A stretch of DNA of 41,328 nucleotides, taken from positions 1-41,328 of the forward strand of contig VGVT01000021.1 in the NCBI GenBank assembly GCA_016873935.1. Direction: 5' to 3'. The notes under the pieces are model-generated. The model made no database searches, was not told the origin of the DNA, and worked only from the letters and a program-made list of their open reading frames with translations. Source of the stretch: Betaproteobacteria bacterium (GTDB lineage Bacteria > Pseudomonadota > Gammaproteobacteria > Burkholderiales > Thiobacillaceae). This document shows positions 34,869 through 41,328 of the stretch, piece after piece. Position 1 is the stretch's first letter. Each line of letters begins with the position of its first letter. The translations under genes and the position numbers were made by a program.

Positions 34869-37637
34869 ATGGGAATTTCGCGTCGTGATTTTCTGAAGAC
34901 CAGTGTTGCCGGAGCCACCGCCGCCACGGTGGGCATGCCGTTGTCCGAACAGGCCGAGGCCGCCGTCAAGCAAAGCGAGAAGGGCTGGCAGTGGGACAAG
35001 GGTGTCTGCCGCTTCTGCGGCACCGGTTGCGGCATCATGGTGGCCACCCAGGGCGGGCGCATCGTCGCCACCAAGGGCGACCCGGATGCCCCGGTGAACC
35101 GGGGCCTGAACTGCGTCAAGGGCTACTTCAACGGCAAGATTCTGTACGGTGCCGACCGCCTGACCCAGCCCCTGCTGCGCATGACCGATGGCAAGTTCGA
35201 CAAGAAGGGCAAGTTCACGCCCATCTCCTGGGAAAAGGCCATCGACATCATGGAAGAGAAGATCCGCTGGGCGCTGAAGGAAAAGGGCCCCACCGGCATC
35301 GGCGTTTTCGCTTCCGGCCAGTACACCATCCATGAAGGCTATGCCGCCGTCAAACTCTGGAAGGGCGGCTTCCGCTCCAACCACATCGACCCCAACGCCC
35401 GCCACTGCATGGCTTCCGCCGTGGTCGCCTTCATGCAGACCTTCGGCATCGACGAGCCGCAGGGCAACTATGACGATATCGAGCACACCGATACCGCCAT
35501 CCTGTGGGGCGCCAACATGGCCGAGATGCACCCCATCCTGTGGTCGCGCATCACCGACCGCCGTCTGACCCACAAGCCGATGAAGGTGGTGAACCTGTCC
35601 GTGTACGGCAACATGTCTTCCGACATCGCCGACCTGGAAATCATCTTCTCCCCCAGCGGCGATCTGGCCATCCAGAACTACATCGCCCGCGAGATCGTCA
35701 AGCGCGATGTCATCGACTGGGACTTCGTCAAGAAGCACACCCAGTTCGCCACCGGTCCCTACGACATCGGCTATGGCTTCCGTCCGGCCAATGCCGAGAA
35801 ATTCCACAGCGCCGCCGAGATGGAGATCGTCAAGAACGAGAAGGTGCGCGTCCTGGATAAGTGGGAAGCCATCGCCCAGCGCAGGAAGGAAGGCGAGGCG
35901 GTGGAGCAGAAGAACACCGCCGGCCTGCTGCCCATGCGCGACTGGGCCATCAGCTTCGAGGATTTCAAGACCGCGCTGGAGCCGTACACCCTGGACTTCG
36001 TCGCCGAAGTCTCCAAGGGCGATCCGGACGAGTCCATCGACGCCTACAAGGCCAAGCTGAAGCAGTTGGCCGATATGTACTGCGACCGCAATCGCAAGAT
36101 CGTGTCCTACTGGACCATGGGCTTCAACCAGCATCAGCGCGGCACCTGGGTCAACGAGCAGTGCTACATGAACCACCTGCTCACCGGTCGCCAGTCCAAG
36201 CCCGGCGACGGCGCCTTCTCGCTGACCGGCCAGCCCTCCGCCTGCGGCACCGCGCGTGAAGTGGGTACCTTCGCCCACCGCCTGCCCGCCGACATGGTGG
36301 TGATGAACCCGAAGCACCGGGCCCTGACCGAGAAGATCTGGAAGCTGCCGACCAAGACCCTCAACCCGGCCATCGGCTCCCACTTCGTCAAACAGATGCG
36401 TGACCTGGAAGACGGCCAGATGCTGTTCTCCTGGACCCACGTCAACAACCCCTGGCAGAACACCGCCAACGTCAACCACTGGATCAAGGGCGCGCGCGAG
36501 ATGAACAACTTCATCGTCGTGTCCGAGGCCTATCCCGGCGTCTCCGCCAAGGTGGCCGACCTGATCCTGCCCGCCGCCATGATCAACGAGAAGTGGGGCG
36601 CCTACGGAAACGCCGAGCGCCGTACCCAGGTCTGGCGTCAGCAGGTCATGCCGCCCGGCCAGGCGCGTCCCGACATCTGGATGATGATGGAGCTGTCCAA
36701 GCGCTTCAAACTCAAGGAAGTCTGGGGCGAGCAGAAGATCCCCGGCCTCAAGGCCGATGGCTTCGAGGATGGCAAGTTGCCCTCCGTGCTGGATGAGGCG
36801 GTGAAGATGGGCTACAACCCCGAGCAGACCCTGTACGAGGTGCTCTACGCCACCCCGGACAACAAGAAGGTGGCTTGGCCCGACCCCATCGCCAAGGGAC
36901 ACCCCAACATCACCGCCGATCTGTTGAAGGATGGCTGGTTCCCCGAGAAGGCCCTGTTCGAGGAATACCGCCAATTCGGTACCGGCAAGGCGCACGACCT
37001 CGCCCCCTTCGACGTTTACCACGACGACAAGCTGCGCGGTCTGAAGTGGCCGGTGCACTTCAAGGACGGCAAGTGGGTGGAAACCCAGTGGCGCAACAAC
37101 GAGAAGTACGACCCCTACTGCAAGAAGGGGTCCGGCTTCGACTTCTACGGCAACGACGGCGTCAAGATGGTCATGGGCGATCTGGACAAGCCTGGCGATC
37201 CCAAGAACACCGTGGACATCTCCGGCAAGGCCAAGATCTACTTCCGGCCCTACGCCTCTCCGGTCGAGAAGCCGGACGCGAACTACGACCTCTGGCTGTG
37301 TACCGGCCGCGTGCTGGAACACTGGCACTCCGGCACCATGACCCGGCGCGTTCCTGAACTGCACCGCGCCGTGCCCAACGCCGTGTGCTGGATCCATCCC
37401 AAGGACGCGGAAGCCAAGGGCCTCAAGCGCAACGACCTGGTCTGGGTGGAGTCCCGCCGCGGCAAGGTGAAGGTGCGCCTGGAGACCGGCGGACGCAACA
37501 AGATGCCGCGCGGCATGATCTACGTGCCCTGGTTCGACGAGGGTGTGCTGATCAACAAGGTGACCCTGGATGCCACCTGCCCGCAGTCGAAGGAAACCGA
37601 CTACAAGAAGTGCTCGGTGAAGATCTACAAGGCCTGA
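34869..37637 (+). CDS. napA: Periplasmic nitrate reductase catalytic subunit, long form
   Basis: The Mo-bisMGD and [4Fe-4S] nitrate reductase exported by Tat. Residues 4-10 give the twin-arginine motif SRRDFLK. Cluster ligands are C47, C50, C54 (CRFCGTGC) and C82 (GLNCVKG). The molybdenum ligand is C180 in [10 protein letters not shown]. At 922 residues it is about 95 longer than the E. coli enzyme, and wording such as [17 protein letters not shown] and [15 protein letters not shown] resembles the long epsilonproteobacterial NapA as I remember it. That grouping is inference. Electrons would come through NapGH and NapB. GGAGG precedes the ATG. Confidence 0.96.
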   Translation: MGISRRDFLKTSVAGATAATVGMPLSEQAEAAVKQSEKGWQWDKGVCRFCGTGCGIMVATQGGRIVATKGDPDAPVNRGLNCVKGYFNGKILYGADRLTQPLLRMTDGKFDKKGKFTPISWEKAIDIMEEKIRWALKEKGPTGIGVFASGQYTIHEGYAAVKLWKGGFRSNHIDPNARHCMASAVVAFMQTFGIDEPQGNYDDIEHTDTAILWGANMAEMHPILWSRITDRRLTHKPMKVVNLSVYGNMSSDIADLEIIFSPSGDLAIQNYIAREIVKRDVIDWDFVKKHTQFATGPYDIGYGFRPANAEKFHSAAEMEIVKNEKVRVLDKWEAIAQRRKEGEAVEQKNTAGLLPMRDWAISFEDFKTALEPYTLDFVAEVSKGDPDESIDAYKAKLKQLADMYCDRNRKIVSYWTMGFNQHQRGTWVNEQCYMNHLLTGRQSKPGDGAFSLTGQPSACGTAREVGTFAHRLPADMVVMNPKHRALTEKIWKLPTKTLNPAIGSHFVKQMRDLEDGQMLFSWTHVNNPWQNTANVNHWIKGAREMNNFIVVSEAYPGVSAKVADLILPAAMINEKWGAYGNAERRTQVWRQQVMPPGQARPDIWMMMELSKRFKLKEVWGEQKIPGLKADGFEDGKLPSVLDEAVKMGYNPEQTLYEVLYATPDNKKVAWPDPIAKGHPNITADLLKDGWFPEKALFEEYRQFGTGKAHDLAPFDVYHDDKLRGLKWPVHFKDGKWVETQWRNNEKYDPYCKKGSGFDFYGNDGVKMVMGDLDKPGDPKNTVDISGKAKIYFRPYASPVEKPDANYDLWLCTGRVLEHWHSGTMTRRVPELHRAVPNAVCWIHPKDAEAKGLKRNDLVWVESRRGKVKVRLETGGRNKMPRGMIYVPWFDEGVLINKVTLDATCPQSKETDYKKCSVKIYKA

Positions 37638-37650
37638 TGTAAGGCTCGCG

Positions 37651-37710
37651 CCCTCTCCCTCGGGAGAGGGCCGGGGTGAAGGCGTGTGTCAGCCCGCGCT
37701 TTCACCCCGG
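37651..37710. repeat. Double hairpin between napA and napG, same family as the lpdA linker repeat
   Basis: First hairpin: CCCTCTCCC (37651-37659), two bases, GGGAGAGGG (37662-37670). Second hairpin: CCGGGGTGAA (37671-37680) pairs with TTCACCCCGG (37701-37710). The first half follows the same pattern as 6608-6637 in lpdA. Here it is untranslated and may adjust expression between napA and napG. Confidence 0.85.
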
Positions 37711-37744
37711 CCCGAGTGGCCAATCATTGATACAGGTGCATTGA

Positions 37745-38536
37745 ATGTCTGACCAAGGCCCAGTTGGCCTGAACCCCAAACGCCGCGACTTTCTGGTGAA
37801 GCTTGCGCAAGGTGCCGCCCTCGCCGGCACCGGCGGTTTGCTGTGGGATTACATCCTGCACAACGAGGCGCGTGCCGCCCCGTATGCGCTGCGTCCGCCC
37901 GGCGCCCTCGACGAGAACGACTTCAACGCCGCCTGCATCAAGTGCGGTCAATGCGTGGTGGATTGCCCGCCGCTCATCCTCAAGCTGCAGCCGGCCGGCG
38001 GCAATCTGCCCATCGGCATGCCCTACTTCGAGCCGCGCACGGGTCCCTGCATCATGTGCCCGGATATCCCCTGCATGAAGGCCTGCCCCACCGGCGCGCT
38101 TTCGCCCTCGCTGAAAAAAATCGAGGACGCGCGCATGGGACTTGCGGTGATCGACATCGAGAACTGTCTGTCCTGGAAGGGCCTGCGCTGCGAGATCTGC
38201 CACCGGGAATGCCCCATCAAGGGCAAGGCCATCACCCTGGAAACCCACCCCCGGCAGATTTCCAAACACGCCATGTTCGTGCCGCTGGTGCACTCCGATG
38301 CCTGTACCGGCTGCGGCATCTGCGAGAAGGCCTGCCCGACCACGGTGGCGGCGATCCGCATCCTGCCGCACAAGCTGGTGCAGGGAAAAATCGGCGAGCA
38401 CTACCGCCTGGGCTGGACTTTCGACACCGAAGTCACGCAGGACTTCAAGGCACCCGAAGGCCAGTCGGCCGCGCCCGACGCCGCCGTGCCGAAAACCGCG
38501 CCCGGCGTGGATTACCTTAACCAGGGTGGGCTATGA
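37745..38536 (+). CDS. napG: Ferredoxin-type protein NapG
   Basis: A periplasmic electron-transfer protein with four [4Fe-4S] sites, 263 residues. A Tat-like signal (PKRRDFLVKLAQGAALAGTGG) opens it. Four cysteine clusters follow: CIKCGQCVVDCP, CIMCPDIPCMKACP, CEICHRECP (with the preceding NCLSW) and CTGCGICEKACP. NapGH passes quinol electrons toward NapA where NapC is absent, and no napC is seen here. The 3' end overlaps napH by four bases. Start ATG 37745 lies after the double hairpin. Confidence 0.94.
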   Translation: MSDQGPVGLNPKRRDFLVKLAQGAALAGTGGLLWDYILHNEARAAPYALRPPGALDENDFNAACIKCGQCVVDCPPLILKLQPAGGNLPIGMPYFEPRTGPCIMCPDIPCMKACPTGALSPSLKKIEDARMGLAVIDIENCLSWKGLRCEICHRECPIKGKAITLETHPRQISKHAMFVPLVHSDACTGCGICEKACPTTVAAIRILPHKLVQGKIGEHYRLGWTFDTEVTQDFKAPEGQSAAPDAAVPKTAPGVDYLNQGGL

Positions 38537-39447
38537 GCGACACGACCGTGCGCACCGCCCCTGCCAGCGAGGAGCATCCCGTGCCGACCGGGCCCTGGGT
38601 CTGGCGCTACATCATCCTGCGGCGCATCAGCCAGGTGGGTATCCTGCTGATGTTCTTCGGCACCCTGCATTGGGGTTGGGACGTTTCCAAGGATGTGGGC
38701 TTGCTCACGGGCAACCTGTCCGCCTCCACCTTCATTGGCCTGATCCCGCTGACCGACCCATTCGCCGCCCTGCAGATCTTCCTCACCGGCCACGTGCTGG
38801 CGCAGGAGAGCCTGATCGGCGTCGCCGTGGTCCTCGGCTTCTATCTGATCTTCGGCCGGGTGTTCTGCTCCTGGGTCTGTCCGGTCAACATGGTCACCGA
38901 CGCCGCCGGCTGGCTGCGCAACAAGCTGGGCATTCTGGCCATCTTCCATCTGCCGCGCGGTCTGCGTTATTTCATCCTGGTCGCCACCCTGGTCATCACC
39001 GTGATCAGCGGGGTTGCGGCATTCGAGTGGGTCAGTCCGGTTGGCATGATGCACCGTGAGATCATCTTTGGCCTGGGGCTGGGGTTCACCGCACTGCTGG
39101 CGATATTCCTGTTCGATCTGCTCATTCTCAAGCATGGCTGGTGCGGCCATCTTTGCCCCCTGGGCGCGTTCTACAGCTTGCTGGGACGGACCGCGCAACT
39201 GCGGGTGCGCTTCGACAAGAACACCTGCACCCACTGCGGCGAGTGCGCCAAGGTTTGCCCGGAGCCCCAGGTGCTCAATCTCAAGAAACTGGAAGAACGC
39301 GGTTATGTTTATTCCGGGGAGTGCAGCAACTGCGGGCGTTGTACGCCGATTTGTCCCGAAGGTAGCTTGATGTTCGATCTGAAACCCCTGATCCGCGGCC
39401 ACAATGCGCAGGCGGACGCCATTGCCGTTCAAAGGAGGACGAAATGA
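38533..39447 (+). CDS. napH: Quinol dehydrogenase ferredoxin subunit NapH
   Basis: An inner-membrane polyferredoxin, 304 residues, with about four membrane helices. Two CxxxCP motifs are present (FCSWVCP and WCGHLCP, after helices 2 and 4), as in NapH/NosR-type proteins. Two C-terminal [4Fe-4S] clusters follow (CTHCGECAKVCP and CSNCGRCTPICP). It likely oxidises quinol and passes electrons to NapG. ATGA overlaps couple it to napG upstream and napB downstream. Confidence 0.95.
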   Translation: MSDTTVRTAPASEEHPVPTGPWVWRYIILRRISQVGILLMFFGTLHWGWDVSKDVGLLTGNLSASTFIGLIPLTDPFAALQIFLTGHVLAQESLIGVAVVLGFYLIFGRVFCSWVCPVNMVTDAAGWLRNKLGILAIFHLPRGLRYFILVATLVITVISGVAAFEWVSPVGMMHREIIFGLGLGFTALLAIFLFDLLILKHGWCGHLCPLGAFYSLLGRTAQLRVRFDKNTCTHCGECAKVCPEPQVLNLKKLEERGYVYSGECSNCGRCTPICPEGSLMFDLKPLIRGHNAQADAIAVQRRTK

Positions 39448-39908
39448 GGAAGACCTTGCTGTTGAGTTCCGTGCTGGCCTCTCTCTTGTCCCTGTCCGCA
39501 TACGCGGTGCAGGACCAGGCCATTCCCGATGATGCCATCGGCCTGTCCAAGACCAGCGTGTATGACGTTCCCGATCCGGAGGTCGTCGTCTATGGCAGCG
39601 CAGACGCCGGCACCGTGGGCAAGCGTGCAGACCGTTCCTACTGGACCGCTCCGCCCATGATTCCGCACACCACCAAGGACATGGTTCCCATCACCCGCGA
39701 CACCAACCTGTGCAAGGACTGCCACGTGCAGCCCGCCCTGATCGGTCAGAAGATCGTGAAGGGCCTGCCGGTGCCAGCGCCGGTCAGTCATTACGCGAAC
39801 GTGAAGGAAGGCCAGCTCTATATGGGCCGCTGGAACTGCACGCAATGCCACGCGCCGCAGGCCAAGGTGAAAAACCTGGTCAACAACAACTTCAAGAAAT
39901 CCCGCTAG
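39444..39908 (+). CDS. napB: Dihaem cytochrome c subunit of nitrate reductase
   Basis: A periplasmic electron donor to NapA, 154 residues. A Sec signal (MRKTLLLSSVLASLLSLSAYA, in part) is followed by two haem sites, CKDCH at 90-94 and CTQCH at 132-136. The PPMIPHT and YMGRWNCTQCHAPQ segments are family-typical. It overlaps napH by four bases and closes the operon at a strong terminator. Confidence 0.95.
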   Translation: MRKTLLLSSVLASLLSLSAYAVQDQAIPDDAIGLSKTSVYDVPDPEVVVYGSADAGTVGKRADRSYWTAPPMIPHTTKDMVPITRDTNLCKDCHVQPALIGQKIVKGLPVPAPVSHYANVKEGQLYMGRWNCTQCHAPQAKVKNLVNNNFKKSR

Positions 39909-39960
39909 TCGGTTGATGGCGTCGCGTGCCCTTGGCACCGACGCATCCGCCGAGGCCCAA

Positions 39961-39994
39961 ACGAAAACGACCGGCTTGCCGGTCGTTTTCGTTT
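39961..39994. terminator. Bidirectional terminator between napB and the hfq-like gene
   Basis: A perfect 14-bp stem, ACGAAAACGACCGG / CCGGTCGTTTTCGT, with loop CTTG, and T-rich or A-rich flanks on both sides. It serves napB on the plus strand and the convergent hfq-like gene on the minus strand. Confidence 0.92.
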
Positions 39995-40024
39995 GCAGGG
40001 AGAGCGTTGTCCGCGCGCTGGCGC

Positions 40025-40270
40025 TTACTCGCTTTCAGCCGGCGCGCGCGGACCGATGCTTACCTGCTTGGTCGGCGACACGGTGGAAATGGCGTGCTTG
40101 AAAATCGCCTGTACGGCCTGATCGTTGCCGCGCAACAGCACCATGTACTGATCGAACGACTCGATGCGTCCCACCAGCTTGATGCCGTTCACCAGGAACA
40201 CCGAACAATGCACGTGTTCCTTGCGCAGGGTGTTGAGGAACTGGTCTTGCAGATTCAGGCGGTCGCTCAT
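40025..40270 (-). CDS. hfq: Hfq-like RNA chaperone, divergent copy
   Basis: An 81-residue Sm-fold protein. Retained Hfq residues include Q8 and D9 (LQDQF), K31 (NGIKL), F39, D40 and the K58-H59 of FKHAISTV. Differences from the usual betaproteobacterial Hfq: Y25 is F, Q33 is V, the tyrosine before KHAISTV is F57, and the loop before it is two residues longer ([11 protein letters not shown]). The proximal-face site is therefore kept while the distal A-rich-RNA face is altered. The standard Hfq gene usually lies by der and hflX, which are not here, so this may be a second, specialised Hfq; that is inference. Confidence 0.85.
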   Translation of the reverse strand: MSDRLNLQDQFLNTLRKEHVHCSVFLVNGIKLVGRIESFDQYMVLLRGNDQAVQAIFKHAISTVSPTKQVSIGPRAPAESE

Positions 40271-40300
40271 TGCAGTCGGTAAAGGTTCAGGGCGGCCGCC

Positions 40301-40309
40301 ATCATAGCA
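40301..40309 (-). promoter_or_regulatory. Possible extended -10 promoter for the hfq-like gene
   Basis: On the minus strand the bases read TGCTATGAT, fitting TGnTATAAT, about 30 bases before the ATG. No clear -35 hexamer is seen, and the start lacks a strong Shine-Dalgarno. The rest of 40310-40575 holds no gene I can support. Confidence 0.4.
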
Positions 40310-40575
40310 TGGCCGGCGGCAAGCAAGCGGTTGCCGGCACGCGCCCCGCGTCGACGCGGCGCATTCGTGGCGAACTCATAGTGCCGCAAGCCCGCAGCGC
40401 TGTCGTCGAATGCTTCAGTGCTCCACGCCCGGCGCGGGCCTCACTAGGCCGCCGGACCGCGTGAACAGGCGATCCGCCACACAGGTGGACGGCACGGCAA
40501 GATTTTCCACCAGGCAATCCTTGCCGCAATCGAATCGGTGATTGGGTAAAGGTTTTCCGGGATGCCCGCGACCCC

Positions 40576-41328
40576 TGAGGTTCCCCTGGTTTTTCGTCTT
40601 CCAACAGGTGGGGTTCATGCTACGAGTTTTTCCCTCTGTTGAGCGTGGGTCCAGTTCTTCAAGAACTGCGCCGGCGACTGGTAGCCGAGGGTCGAATGCA
40701 GGCGTTCGCGGTTGTAGAACACCTCGATGTATTCGAAGCTGGCGGCGGTCATCTCCGCCCGTGTTTCGAAGCGCACGCCATGTACCCGCTCGTTCTTGAA
40801 GCTGTTGAACCAGCTCTCGGTCGGGGCATTGTCCCAGCAATTTCCCTTGCGGCTCATCGAGCAAGCCATGCCGTAGTCGGCGAGCTTGTTCTGGAACGCC
40901 GCACTCGCATACTGGCTGCCCCGGTCGGAGTGGTGCAGCAACCCCGGCGCCGGCTTTCTCCTGAACCACGCCATGGTCAGCGCATCGGTAACGATCTCCG
41001 CCGTCATGCGTGGTTTCAGCGACCAGCCCACCACCTCGCGGTTGAACAGGTCCAGCACGATGGCCAGGTACAGCCAGCCCTCATCCGTCCACAGGTAGGT
41101 GATGTCGGAGGTCCAGACCTGGTTCGGCGCGGTCGGCGTGAAGTTTCGCTCCAACCGGTTCTCCGCCACCGGCAACCCATGCCTGGAATCCGTGGTGACC
41201 TTGTAGCGCCGCTTGTGCCGGGCGTGGATACCGTTCTCCCGCATCAGACGCTCGACCCGTTCCTTACCGGCCGAGAAGCCTCGGGCACGCAGTTCCAGCA
41301 CCATGCGAGGACTGCCGTAGGCGCCCTT
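40576..41328 (-). mobile_element. IS3-family insertion sequence, partial
   Basis: The transposase gene runs off the window edge. A likely right end is 40576, where the plus strand begins TGAGGTTCCCCTGGTTTTTC; IS3-family ends start with TG and end with CA. The other end and orfA are outside the window, so the boundary and any target duplication cannot be confirmed. Confidence 0.55.
40615..41328 (-). CDS. IS3-family transposase OrfB, 5'-truncated by the window edge
   Basis: The DDE transposase catalytic part of an IS3-family element, normally made as an OrfAB fusion by frameshifting. Visible order: an HTH_21-like region (SAGKERVERLMRENGIHARHK), first catalytic Asp in TSDITYLW, second in LLHHSDRGSQYAS, and Glu in CWDNAPTESWFNSFKNE. 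The end, YNRERLHSTLGYQSPAQF, is also typical. The frame continues to the last base (KGAYGSPR precedes the first in-window Met), so the N-terminus lies beyond 41328. It appears intact where visible. Confidence 0.93.
   Translation of the reverse strand, partial: KGAYGSPRMVLELRARGFSAGKERVERLMRENGIHARHKRRYKVTTDSRHGLPVAENRLERNFTPTAPNQVWTSDITYLWTDEGWLYLAIVLDLFNREVVGWSLKPRMTAEIVTDALTMAWFRRKPAPGLLHHSDRGSQYASAAFQNKLADYGMACSMSRKGNCWDNAPTESWFNSFKNERVHGVRFETRAEMTAASFEYIEVFYNRERLHSTLGYQSPAQFLKNWTHAQQREKLVA

Noticed and set aside
40415-40969. A 184-codon minus-strand frame overlapping the IS end
   Set aside because: It overlaps the well-supported transposase in another frame and shows no family features.

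Overview
The window is high-GC DNA with the gene order of a betaproteobacterial chromosome (Rhodocyclales/Nitrosomonadales-like). The run leuC-leuD-leuB-asd-(asd paralogue)-fimV-truA-trpF-trpB-trpA-accD-folC-SPOR-purF-metZ is the usual housekeeping order of that class. A periplasmic nitrate reductase operon indicates nitrate respiration or redox balancing with nitrate. The exact genus cannot be fixed from the sequence alone.

Layout. 1-1604: an integron-type tyrosine recombinase with its leader. 1605-5175: accessory stretch with a double palindrome, a small cysteine-rich exported protein, a lipoamide-dehydrogenase-like flavoprotein divergent from a hotdog thioesterase, a broken duplicate of the lpdA 3' end, and a DUF433/DUF5615 toxin-antitoxin pair. 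5176-11134 (minus strand): the pyruvate dehydrogenase operon aceE-aceF-lpdA. 11322-14262: leucyl aminopeptidase, aroC and a YdcH-like small protein ending at a strong terminator. 14324-18857: an MFS transporter and leuC-entericidin-leuD-leuB. 18973-25131: asd, a catalytically dead asd paralogue, fimV, a membrane protein and truA. 25145-33704: a MITE-like element, trpFBA, accD, folC, a SPOR protein, purF and metZ. 33705-39908: an Fnr-type regulator divergent from napDAGHB with a perfect Fnr box between them. 39961-41328: a shared terminator, an Hfq-like gene on the minus strand and the end of an IS3-family element that runs off the window.

The genes form recognisable modules: pyruvate to acetyl-CoA (aceEF-lpdA), malonyl-CoA (accD), chorismate and tryptophan (aroC, trpFBA), leucine (leuCDB), aspartate-derived amino acids and methionine (asd, metZ), folate and purine synthesis (folC, purF), and nitrate reduction under Fnr-like control.

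The most unusual content is a set of short repeats that have entered protein-coding sequence in frame. One 36-bp unit, 35/36 identical, occurs in both aceE and the unrelated aminopeptidase gene and encodes the same peptide, [12 protein letters not shown], in both. A different palindromic repeat forms much of the inter-domain linker of lpdA and recurs as an intergenic double hairpin between napA and napG. Other repeats sit between genes, and a 240-bp inverted-repeat element reaches into the trpF start codon. This looks like a genome in which small mobile repeats are tolerated as protein-loop and linker material.
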